A stretch of DNA of 19,471 bases from Treponema sp. Its GTDB lineage: Bacteria; Spirochaetota; Spirochaetia; Treponematales; Treponemataceae. This document shows positions 7,345 through 15,009 of this stretch, piece by piece (position 1 is the stretch's first letter; each line of letters starts with the position of its first letter). The notes beneath the pieces were generated by a model that saw only the letters and a program-made list of their open reading frames with translations, was not told where the DNA came from and searched no databases. The translations under genes and the position numbers were made by a program. The DNA is taken from assembly GCA_016293005.1 (NCBI GenBank), contig JAEDFA010000037.1, positions 1 through 19,471 of the forward strand, written 5' to 3'.

Positions 7345-9654
7345 TTACCCGATTTCCGCTTCACTGGCTTTTTCAATTTTTAAATTTGTCCCGGAAACTG
7401 AAAGATTTTTTCCCGCAATCTGAACATTGTGATTTTGCGCTTTAATCTGAACTTTAAAAAATTCATCGCCTGAAATTTCAAGTTTTTCTTCATTTGAAGT
7501 GCTTTCACCTTCAAGAACAACTTTATCCCCTGGTTTTGCCCAAGGAGCCTGTAAAACTTCTACACATTCTTTTTCACCGTCTTTAAAAGATGCTGCTAAA
7601 AGCATTCCCCGACTTTCAACTCCCCTGATTTTTCGACTTTGAAGATTGGAAACTATTATGACATTTTTTCCAATAAGTTCTTCCGGGGATAAAAATTCAC
7701 GCAAACCAGACTGAATTATGCGCTCTTTTCCAGAACCGTCGTCCAAAGTTTCGATATAAAGTTTTTCTGCTTCAGGATTATTTTCAATTTTTAATATTTT
7801 TGCAACTTTAAGTTCAATATTTTTATTGAAAAATTCACATTGTTCTTCAGGAGGCAAAGAAGTCTTTTCTTTTTTAGATTTTTTCTGAGATTTTCCCTGA
7901 TTTTCTGAAGCGCTATTTTTATTCTGTTTACCGTTAAATTTTTCACGGAACGAAAGCATTGTTTTTTGATCCATCGGTTTAAAAATAATTTCAGATTCTC
8001 CGATTTCATCAAGCCCTTCTGTTTTTCCAAGGTCAGACCAGTCAAGCCCTTCTTTTACAGGAAAACCGACTTTTGATTCGCGGATAGATTTTCCAAACCA
8101 GCTCATAACTTTTTGAGTATAAACCGGCATATAAGGATTCATCATAATCATCAAATCTTTTATGACATAGCAAAGATTGAAAATAAGGTTTTCTGCTTTT
8201 TGAGGTTCAGTTACGCGTGTTTTCCAAGGTTCTGTTTCCTGGAATTTTTTGTTGCAGATGTCTGAAATTTCAAAACAAAGATGAAAAGCATCTTTTAAAT
8301 TTGCCCATTCAAGATTGTCCGTAATTACATCTTCGATTCTTATAACTTTTTTCCATAAATCTTCATCATACATGCCTTGAGGAATTTTTGAATTATAATA
8401 TTTTTGAACAAAAAGAACTGTTCTGTTTACAAGATTTCCAAGGTTGCCGATAAGTTCGCTGTTCATTTTTTCCATAAAGTCTTTCCAGGTAAACTGAAAA
8501 TCCTGTTTTTCTGGGCGGTTATAGAAAATATAAAATCTCCAGGCATCGCTTGGAATTCCAGATTCGATTGCATCTGTTCCAAAAACACCAACTCCAAGGC
8601 TTTTACTGAATTTTCCATCTTCGTAATTTAAATATTCTGTTGAACTCATGTGGAAAAGTTTTGTGTAATTATGTCCTGAACCCAAAAGCGTACACGGAAA
8701 AATTACAGTATGGAACGGAATGTTGTCTTTTCCGATAAACTGGAAAAGTTCTACCGGCGGAAGATTTTTGCCTTCTTTGCTTTCTTCAGGAAGCCACCAG
8801 GATTTCCAGTCAAAAGTTTCTTTGCCGGCTTTTAAAAGTTCATTTGCAAGCTGTTTTGTAATTGACATGTAACCGATTGGAGCATTAAACCAGACATAAA
8901 AAACCTTATCTTCATAGCCTTCTTTTGGAACAGGAATTCCCCATTTTAAATCCCGTGTTATTGCCCTTTCATTTAAACCGTCGCGAATCCATGCTTTTGT
9001 TATATTGATTGAATTGTCTGACCAGCGGCCTTCTTTTGAAGCTTTATCCATCCATGAATAAAGATTTTTTGAAATGGAAGGCAAATCTATGTAAAGGTGT
9101 TTTGTTTCTTTTACTAAAGGAGTACTTCCGCAAGTGTGACATTTAGGATTTATAAGTTCAGTCGGGTCTAAAAGAGAACCGCATTTGTCGCACTGATCTC
9201 CCCTTGCTCCTTCTGATGAACATTTTGGGCATGTTCCGTCTACATAGCGGTCAGCTAAAAACATTTTACAATGCGGACAATAAAGCTGTTTTATTGTGTG
9301 TTCTTTTATATAACCATTTTTATCAAGGTTTAAAAAGAGACTCTTTGTAATTTCTGCACATTCAACATTACTTGTTCTTCCGAATTTATCAAAATCGATG
9401 TGAAACCAGTCATAAATTTTTACATGCTCGTTGTAATAGTAATCGCATAATTCACGAGGAGTCTTTTTTTCTTCAATTGCGCGAGTTTCTGTAGCCGTTC
9501 CGTATTCATCTGTTCCGCATATATATAAAGTGTCGTAACCGCGAAGCCTGCAAAAACGGGCAAAAACATCTCCTGAAAGCATCTGAATTAAATTTCCAAG
9601 ATGCGGAATATTATTTACATAAGGCAATGCTGAAGTAATAAGTTTTCTGTTCAT
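7345..9654 (-). CDS. metG: Methionyl-tRNA synthetase with EMAPII/OB-type C-terminal domain
   Basis: A 769-residue class I synthetase that charges tRNA-Met. The HIGH motif appears as HLGN (18-21) and KMSKS as KFSKS (348-352). The connective insertion carries four CxxC pairs (126/129, 142/145, 155/158, 172/175), i.e. two zinc knuckles. The helical anticodon domain follows to about 540. A lysine-rich linker (about 575-600) leads to a tRNA-binding OB domain (about 606-716; VAKILKIENNPEAEKLY, then VSNLQSRKIRGVESRGMLL). After that comes a further tail of about 50 residues (717-769), which resembles the extra subdomain of EMAPII-like proteins rather than the short bacterial Trbp111 type. ATG 9654 is chosen over an upstream TTG (9666) because GAGGA lies 5 nt before it and the protein then starts MNRKLITSALPYVNN as in the family. 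It is co-oriented and 4 nt from the FemX-like gene. Confidence 0.96.
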   Translation of the reverse strand: MNRKLITSALPYVNNIPHLGNLIQMLSGDVFARFCRLRGYDTLYICGTDEYGTATETRAIEEKKTPRELCDYYYNEHVKIYDWFHIDFDKFGRTSNVECAEITKSLFLNLDKNGYIKEHTIKQLYCPHCKMFLADRYVDGTCPKCSSEGARGDQCDKCGSLLDPTELINPKCHTCGSTPLVKETKHLYIDLPSISKNLYSWMDKASKEGRWSDNSINITKAWIRDGLNERAITRDLKWGIPVPKEGYEDKVFYVWFNAPIGYMSITKQLANELLKAGKETFDWKSWWLPEESKEGKNLPPVELFQFIGKDNIPFHTVIFPCTLLGSGHNYTKLFHMSSTEYLNYEDGKFSKSLGVGVFGTDAIESGIPSDAWRFYIFYNRPEKQDFQFTWKDFMEKMNSELIGNLGNLVNRTVLFVQKYYNSKIPQGMYDEDLWKKVIRIEDVITDNLEWANLKDAFHLCFEISDICNKKFQETEPWKTRVTEPQKAENLIFNLCYVIKDLMIMMNPYMPVYTQKVMSWFGKSIRESKVGFPVKEGLDWSDLGKTEGLDEIGESEIIFKPMDQKTMLSFREKFNGKQNKNSASENQGKSQKKSKKEKTSLPPEEQCEFFNKNIELKVAKILKIENNPEAEKLYIETLDDGSGKERIIQSGLREFLSPEELIGKNVIIVSNLQSRKIRGVESRGMLLAASFKDGEKECVEVLQAPWAKPGDKVVLEGESTSNEEKLEISGDEFFKVQIKAQNHNVQIAGKNLSVSGTNLKIEKASEAEIG

Positions 9655-9707
9655 TTTGTTCCTCAAAGATTTAATTTTTTTCAGAAAGTGAAATTTAAGA
9701 GATTTTC

Positions 9708-9736
9708 ATTATAATAGTTTTAATTCTTTTACTCAA
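9708..9736 (-). promoter_or_regulatory. Sigma-70 promoter of metG
   Basis: On the minus strand TTGAGT (9731-9736) is 17 bp from a perfect TATAAT (9708-9713). Transcription would start near 9700, leaving a leader of about 46 nt that ends in a GAGGA ribosome-binding site. This gives metG and the FemX-like gene their own promoter after the YidC-sulfatase gene. Confidence 0.72.
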
Positions 9737-9749
9737 TGAGAAATTAAAA
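9718..9749. repeat. AT-rich inverted repeat over the metG promoter
   Basis: TTTTAATT (9718-9725) and AATTAAAA (9742-9749) are perfect 8-nt inverted arms. They bracket the -35 hexamer and half of the spacer of the metG promoter. It could be an operator or a weak terminator stem for the gene upstream, but in A/T-rich DNA it may be chance. Confidence 0.3.
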
Positions 9750-9774
9750 GAGTTGAAAATCAAGTTTTAAATTT

Positions 9775-12495
9775 TTATTCCTGCGTATAATGCGCCCAGT
9801 TTTCTTCATTGAAAATATTTTCTTTTACCGTATACCACTGAGAATCATTTACTTTATACTTTGTGTTATTCCTGATTCTCAAATTTTCAAGAGGCGCAAC
9901 GGCAATTTTTACAAAACCTGCTTTTTCACTGTCCGAAACTTCAAGCAAATTTCCAGTAAACGGATTTTTTGCATTTTTTATGATATCTTTTACCGCAAGA
10001 GATGGAGTGTCCGCATTCGTCATAAAATTATAGTCGTATTTTAAATTTCCGTGAGAATTAAAATCTTTTACCAACAGGGTTGCTGTAACTGATTCTTTCA
10101 TAAAAGGAAATTGTTCAAAATCATTTTTAAATTGTCCTGAATTATCGCCCTGTCCATGATCTGAGACGATTATGATTCTTGTATTGTCGTAACAACCTTC
10201 TTCTTTTAAATACTGAAAAAAATCACTCCAGCGTCGTAAAATTGCATTTGCCGCGTGAAAACTTTTTGAATCTTTGTATAAAGAAGAGCCGTGCATTGAG
10301 GGCAAAATTTCATCAGATGAAAGATAGCGTTTCTTACCGTTATCGTATAAAAACGGAGAATAATCCTGTGGATTTAAATAGCGGGCTTCATGAGTTGTTT
10401 CGTTGTCAAGAAGAATGAAAGACGGCTTTGAAGAATCTGTGTCGGAAAGCATTTTCATCAAATCAAGTTGTGAATAAGAATCATTAAAAAATTTGTCATC
10501 GATTTTTGAACTTTCCTTTCGCCAGTAATTTCTGTGAAAAACAATCGGATGAAAAATATTAGGAACAATTTTAAAAAGACTTAAATATATGAAATTTCTT
10601 TTTAAAAGCTCTGAAAGAACTGGATAAGGTTCGATTTCATTCATTTTATACCAGACATCGTTGTAAACTCTTTTTGCAATCTGCCGGTTTACATCAGGAA
10701 TATCTTTGTAAATTTCTTCAACAGGTTCTTCACCGTAATTTTCATAAGGTAAATCGCTTACAGTAACAGAAAAACCTGCCTCTGAAAAAAGAGTCGGCAT
10801 CGTTAAAATCGCTTCGTTATGTTTCTGCTGAATTGTCTGATTTCTTTTGTTCATTTCATAAGGTGTAAAATCGTAACCGCCAAAAACCCCCGGAACTCCA
10901 AGCTGTGTATAGTGACTCATTGAAACTGTATTCGGATAAAAAGTAAAACCATCGTACAGAGATTTTAAATCTTCTGATTCCTCAAACGCACTGAAAACTA
11001 AAGGAGAAACACAGGCATCCTGCATAATTACAAGCACATTTTGTTCAGATTTAGAAAAATGATAAATGCTTTCGATTTTATTTTTTTCTGTATGACTCAT
11101 ATTTTTGTAAGTTTTTCCAACAAAAATTACATTTTTAACTGAAAGCGCAAGGCAAGAAATAAAAAATATAGATAAAACAGAAGAAGCGATTTTTATTTTT
11201 TTTGCGATTAAAAAGAAAATTAAGGCAAAAATTAAAACAATTACGAAAATGTTCAAGCAAATTAAGAATAACGATGGAAAAACGACTTCGTGCATGAAAG
11301 TCAAATCATCATTCAGAGAGCCATAATTTGAACTAAAGAAAAAACAGTTTACTACAGAACAGATAAAAATTGCAGGAAAAATAAGTGAAAGCGCTTTTTT
11401 GAATCTTTTTGAAAATAATTTGTAAATTGCAAACGGCCAGAAAAAATAAAGCCCCAGAGCCTGAATGAACGGAACTAAAAGAAAAACAAACGGACTTTTA
11501 TAAGAATCTATATAGCAAAAATTAGAAGGTGATGATTCCATTACAAAAGACGGAATTACAAAACCAGTTAAAAACGCAAGGGAAAACGCTGAAAACAAAA
11601 ACAGAAAATCTCTTTTTTTGCTCATTTCATCGAGAATAAGAAAATGAGAATCAAGAAAAGAAACGATTTTATTTTTTACAGGAAAATAGCAAACAACAAG
11701 CGCAAAAAGAATAATCATTCCAATAATGTAAATTTTTTTTCCAGTCGAAAATGCCCAGATTATTCCAAGAAATAAAACAGAACAGCACAAAATATGAAAA
11801 ATTTTTCCAGGATTTTTTAATTTAAAGAAAATATTTTTTACAAGCGAAAGAATATTATTCATCGTCCAGTAAACTACTAAAGCGGATGGAGAATCATAAA
11901 GTATTACAAGAAATACAAGCGCAAAAACAAGAATTTGAATTTTTTCTGAAAGTGCATGCCCTTTAGAATAAATCAAACCTGAAACAAGATTTATCAAAGT
12001 CATTAAGACAGGAAGAATATTAAACCAAAGTTTTACCCCTCCCCATTCACCAATAAAGGCAAAATGGTCAGGAGAACCAAAATCTTTTATAAACAAAAAT
12101 GAATAACCTTGCAATTCTTCAAGATTTGAAAGGAAAGAATACGCTGCAATGAAAAAAGGAATCTGAATCAAAAGACTGAAAGAACTTCTTAAAGCGTAAA
12201 TCGGACTGTAATGATTTTCGCGGTAAAAAGTATTTAAAATCATATACTGTTCATCGCCTTTAAACGCTTTTTTGATGCGCTTAATTCCGCTTTTTAGTTT
12301 TTCTTGAGTGTCCCTCTCCTGTTTTTGCCATTTTTCTGCAATCATATAAAGCGGAAGACAGAAAAGAGTTACAACAAAACTCAAGGCTATTACAGAAAGA
12401 CCTTTTGAGGTTACAGCTGAAAAAAATACATAAAAAAATTCAAGGATATTGTAAATCGGTGTGATAATCAAATTATAAAAAAAAGTTGAAACCAT
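9775..12495 (-). CDS. YidC/Oxa1-like domain fused to a membrane LtaS/sulfatase-type transferase or hydrolase
   Basis: This 906-residue membrane protein has two recognisable parts. Residues 1-225 resemble the five-helix core of YidC/Oxa1 insertases: helices near 8-25, 32-52 (ending LPLY), a charged cytoplasmic loop 54-100, and helices near 103-123 (LLIQIPFFIAAYSFL), 156-177 and 186-222 (with SPSALVVYWTMNNILS). Residues 230-460 hold about seven more hydrophobic segments. Residues 484-850 are an alkaline-phosphatase/sulfatase-superfamily domain like LtaS or phosphoglycerol/phosphoethanolamine transferases: metal ligand D493 in VLVIMQDA, probable nucleophile T530 in SMSHYTQ, GGYDFTPYEMN (539-549), THEARYL (701-707), and IIIVSDHG with D779/H780. 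The arginine of the YidC groove (five residues before the LPLY proline) is Thr43 here, so insertase activity is doubtful. I recall similar long proteins annotated only as YidC-like in gut bacteria, function unknown. It diverges from a glycerophosphotransferase-like gene. It probably adds or removes phosphoglycerol-type groups at the outer face of the inner membrane. Confidence 0.85.
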   Translation of the reverse strand: MVSTFFYNLIITPIYNILEFFYVFFSAVTSKGLSVIALSFVVTLFCLPLYMIAEKWQKQERDTQEKLKSGIKRIKKAFKGDEQYMILNTFYRENHYSPIYALRSSFSLLIQIPFFIAAYSFLSNLEELQGYSFLFIKDFGSPDHFAFIGEWGGVKLWFNILPVLMTLINLVSGLIYSKGHALSEKIQILVFALVFLVILYDSPSALVVYWTMNNILSLVKNIFFKLKNPGKIFHILCCSVLFLGIIWAFSTGKKIYIIGMIILFALVVCYFPVKNKIVSFLDSHFLILDEMSKKRDFLFLFSAFSLAFLTGFVIPSFVMESSPSNFCYIDSYKSPFVFLLVPFIQALGLYFFWPFAIYKLFSKRFKKALSLIFPAIFICSVVNCFFFSSNYGSLNDDLTFMHEVVFPSLFLICLNIFVIVLIFALIFFLIAKKIKIASSVLSIFFISCLALSVKNVIFVGKTYKNMSHTEKNKIESIYHFSKSEQNVLVIMQDACVSPLVFSAFEESEDLKSLYDGFTFYPNTVSMSHYTQLGVPGVFGGYDFTPYEMNKRNQTIQQKHNEAILTMPTLFSEAGFSVTVSDLPYENYGEEPVEEIYKDIPDVNRQIAKRVYNDVWYKMNEIEPYPVLSELLKRNFIYLSLFKIVPNIFHPIVFHRNYWRKESSKIDDKFFNDSYSQLDLMKMLSDTDSSKPSFILLDNETTHEARYLNPQDYSPFLYDNGKKRYLSSDEILPSMHGSSLYKDSKSFHAANAILRRWSDFFQYLKEEGCYDNTRIIIVSDHGQGDNSGQFKNDFEQFPFMKESVTATLLVKDFNSHGNLKYDYNFMTNADTPSLAVKDIIKNAKNPFTGNLLEVSDSEKAGFVKIAVAPLENLRIRNNTKYKVNDSQWYTVKENIFNEENWAHYTQE

Positions 12496-12501
12496 AAAAC
12501 A

Positions 12502-12530
12502 ATAGTATAGATATTTAACTGTTTTTTCAA
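12502..12530 (-). promoter_or_regulatory. Promoter of the YidC-sulfatase gene, probably leaderless
   Basis: On the minus strand TTGAAA (12525-12530; 4 of 6) is 17 bp from TACTAT (12502-12507). An overlapping TATACT (12504-12509; 5 of 6) would give a 15-bp spacer. Either places the start of transcription at or within about 3 nt of ATG 12495. No Shine-Dalgarno sequence precedes that ATG. Confidence 0.55.
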
Positions 12531-12553
12531 TAGAATGAATTTTGAACGCGATT

Positions 12554-12583
12554 TTGACGCTTAAATTCAGCGTTAAGCATAAA
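12554..12583 (+). promoter_or_regulatory. Promoter of the glycerophosphotransferase-glycosyltransferase operon
   Basis: TTGACG (12554-12559; 5 of 6) is 18 bp from CATAAA (12578-12583; 4 of 6). Transcription would begin near 12590. A GAGG at 12592-12595, 5 nt before ATG 12601, would then lie almost at the 5' end of the mRNA. The -10 is imperfect, so the exact box is uncertain. Confidence 0.45.
12557..12578. repeat. Two interleaved inverted repeats in the promoter spacer
   Basis: ACGCT (12557-12561) pairs with AGCGT (12569-12573), and GCTTAA (12559-12564) pairs with TTAAGC (12573-12578). The two pairings are mutually exclusive, overlap, and fill the interval between the -35 and -10 of the glycosyltransferase operon. 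This is a candidate operator for a dimeric repressor; no regulator gene is visible nearby. Confidence 0.3.
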
Positions 12584-12600
12584 ATATTCTTGAGGTTTTT

Positions 12601-13836
12601 ATGAATTCTTCTGATTTTTTTCTTTATATAGATCCAGGAACAGGAAGCATGCTGTTTTCAATTTTAATCGGAGCAGCAGCAACTTTATTTTTCCTTTTTA
12701 AAGCACTTATCATCAAAATCAAAATTTTAATTTCCGGAAAAAAAGGAGCAATTCAAACAGATTCTTCCTATAGCGATTATGCAATTTATAATGAAGGAAA
12801 ACAATATTTTAATGTATTCTATCCTATTTTAGACGAATTTGAAAAACGAAAAATTCCTTTAACATACCTAACATCCGTAAAAGACGATCCGGCAAAAGAC
12901 AAGGCATATCAGTTTGTAAAAATTCAGTACATCGGAGAAGGAAATGCGGCATTTGCAAAATTAAATCTTTTAAGTGCCGGCATTCTTCTTATGACAACGC
13001 CTTCTTTAAATGTTTATCAGTTAAAGCGCAGTAAAAATGTAAAACATTATTCACATATTCTTCATGCCACAAGCGATGCAACAATGTACAAACTTTTCGG
13101 ACTTGATTTTTTTGACTCAGTTCTTCTTACTGGCGATTACCAAAAAAAAGACATAAGATTTCTCGAAGAAAAACGCGGAATAAAGCAAAAAACTCTTGTT
13201 ACTGTCGGCTGCACTTATCTTGATTCATTAAAACAAAAAATCGATTCAATTCCACAAAAAGAAAACAAAAATTTTACGGTTTTAATTTCTCCGTCATGGG
13301 GAAAAAGTTCTCTGCTCTATAAATACGGTGAGAGTTTAATAAAACCTCTTTCAGAAACTTCATGGACAATCATAATCCGTCCTCACCCGCAGTCAAAAAA
13401 ATCAGAACCAGAAGTAATCGAAAAATTAACCAAAGAATTCGCCTGCAAACCGAACATAAAATGGGACTACGAAAACGATAACATTTATTCATTAAAAGAA
13501 GCCGACATCATGATTTCAGATTTTTCAGGAATAATCTACGATTTTATGTTTTTATGTGACAAACCTGTACTCTATGTAAATGCAGAACTTGACTTAACTC
13601 CTTATGATGCATGGGACATTGACGGCGGAAAATCAATCTGGCAATTTAAAACATTAAAAGAAACTGCAATAGAATTAAAATCAGAAGATTTTACAAATAT
13701 AAAAGATATCATTACAAATGCCTCTAAAAATCCTGAATTACAGCAAAAACGACTTGAAGCAAAAAAACAGGCGTGGATGTTTCAGGGAAGAGCGCAGGAA
13801 AATGTAGCTGACTTTATGATAGAAACGCTTTCTTAA
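12601..13836 (+). CDS. Membrane-anchored CDP-glycerol glycerophosphotransferase-like enzyme
   Basis: A 411-residue protein of the TagF/TagB-type Glyphos_transf family, which moves glycerol-phosphate or another polyol-phosphate from a CDP donor to a growing glycolipid. It starts with YIDPGTGSMLF (9-19), a conserved entry to a single membrane helix (about 16-43) that holds the enzyme at the inner membrane. The cytoplasmic catalytic part ends in the family hallmarks RPHPQ (260-264) and MISDFSGIIYDF (304-315), with the SDxSxxxxD-like pattern at S306, D307, S309 and D314, then KPVLYVN. Length is near that of single-domain members. GAGG 5 nt upstream supports the start. It heads an operon with two glycosyltransferases and diverges, across 105 bp, from the YidC-sulfatase gene. 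The pairing suggests a glycerol-phosphate-bearing surface glycan. The donor could instead be CDP-ribitol or another CDP-polyol. Confidence 0.85.
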   Translation: MNSSDFFLYIDPGTGSMLFSILIGAAATLFFLFKALIIKIKILISGKKGAIQTDSSYSDYAIYNEGKQYFNVFYPILDEFEKRKIPLTYLTSVKDDPAKDKAYQFVKIQYIGEGNAAFAKLNLLSAGILLMTTPSLNVYQLKRSKNVKHYSHILHATSDATMYKLFGLDFFDSVLLTGDYQKKDIRFLEEKRGIKQKTLVTVGCTYLDSLKQKIDSIPQKENKNFTVLISPSWGKSSLLYKYGESLIKPLSETSWTIIIRPHPQSKKSEPEVIEKLTKEFACKPNIKWDYENDNIYSLKEADIMISDFSGIIYDFMFLCDKPVLYVNAELDLTPYDAWDIDGGKSIWQFKTLKETAIELKSEDFTNIKDIITNASKNPELQQKRLEAKKQAWMFQGRAQENVADFMIETLS

Positions 13837-13865
13837 AAAATCTAATTAAACTTAAGGAAAACAAA

Positions 13866-14987
13866 ATGAAAGTTGCAATTGTCCATGACTGGCTTACAAA
13901 TTACGGTGGAGCAGAAACATTCGTAGAGCTTCTTTTAAAAATTTACCCTGACGCCCACATTTTTACGCTTGTATACGACAAAAAAAAGATGAAAGGTCAT
14001 TTTGAAAACAACAAAATCATCACAAGTTCGCTTCAAAAAATCCCGTTTTCAACAAAAATTTATACAAAACTTTTAAAATTCATGCCAAAAGCCTTTGAAT
14101 CGTTTGATTTTTCAAACTATGATTTAGTTTTGTGCTCAAGTTCAAGCTGCGCAAAAGGTGTAATTGTTCCGCCTTACATTCCTCAAGTTGCATACATTCA
14201 TTCTCCAATGCGATATGCCTGGGATTTATACTTTGACTACAAAAAACGAAGCGGTCGTATCACAAGATTTTTTATGGAAAAATGGATGAGCGGTTTAAGG
14301 CAATGGGATTACATTTCAAGCCAGAGAATCGACTGCGTTCTTGCAAATTCAAAATACATTTCCCGCAGAATAAAAAAATTCTGGAATCTTGACTCAAAAG
14401 TTGTTTATTCGCCTGTAAACACAAAAAGATTTTTCCCTGATTTTTCAGTAAAAAAAGAAGATTTTTATGTCGCATTTTCGCGCCTTGTCCCGTACAAAAG
14501 AATTGACCTTGCAATTTCTGCAATAAAAAATACAGGACGAAAACTTATCGTAATCGGAAGCGGTTCAGAAGAAAAAAAATTAAAAAAGCTTGCGCAGGGC
14601 GATGAAAACATAATTTTTACAGGCCGACTTCCTGATAAAGATTTAAGAAAATACCTTCAGTCTGCAAAAGCGATGATTTTCTGCGCAGAAGAAGATTTTG
14701 GACTTGCCCCACTTGAAGCACAGCAATGCGGAACAGCCGTAATCGCTTTCGGTCGCGGTGGAGCGGTAGAAACTATAATTAATGAAAAGACAGGAGTTTT
14801 CTTTGACAAGCAGGAAACAGAATCCCTTAAAAATGCAATAGAAAAATTTGAAAAACTTTACAGCGAAAACCATTTTATAAGCGAAGAAATCACAGAACAC
14901 GCGAAAACTTTTTCGGAAGAAAGATTTATAAAAGAATTCACGCAGGCTGTTGAAGAAACAAAACAAAAAATTGCCATAAAAAACTAA
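13866..14987 (+). CDS. Family 4 glycosyltransferase (GT-B), mannosyltransferase-like
   Basis: A 373-residue cytoplasmic or membrane-associated glycosyltransferase. The N-terminal domain begins VAIVHDWLTNYGGAETFVE (3-21), with the glycine-rich acceptor-side loop, and contains YIHSPMRYAWD (110-120), both typical of O-antigen mannosyltransferases related to WbaZ. The C-terminal GT4 domain starts at about 198 with FSRLVPYKRIDLAI (204-217). The donor-binding EX7E motif is intact at E276 to E284 (EEDFGLAPLE), followed by GTAVIAFGRGGAVETI (289-304). The start is supported by AAGGA 8 nt upstream. It lies 29 bp after the glycerophosphotransferase-like gene and 22 bp before a second GT4 gene, so the three form one operon. 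Sugar donor and acceptor cannot be fixed; mannose is a guess from resemblance. Confidence 0.9.
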   Translation: MKVAIVHDWLTNYGGAETFVELLLKIYPDAHIFTLVYDKKKMKGHFENNKIITSSLQKIPFSTKIYTKLLKFMPKAFESFDFSNYDLVLCSSSSCAKGVIVPPYIPQVAYIHSPMRYAWDLYFDYKKRSGRITRFFMEKWMSGLRQWDYISSQRIDCVLANSKYISRRIKKFWNLDSKVVYSPVNTKRFFPDFSVKKEDFYVAFSRLVPYKRIDLAISAIKNTGRKLIVIGSGSEEKKLKKLAQGDENIIFTGRLPDKDLRKYLQSAKAMIFCAEEDFGLAPLEAQQCGTAVIAFGRGGAVETIINEKTGVFFDKQETESLKNAIEKFEKLYSENHFISEEITEHAKTFSEERFIKEFTQAVEETKQKIAIKN

Positions 14988-15009
14988 AAATCTTTTACAG
15001 GAGGAAAAA

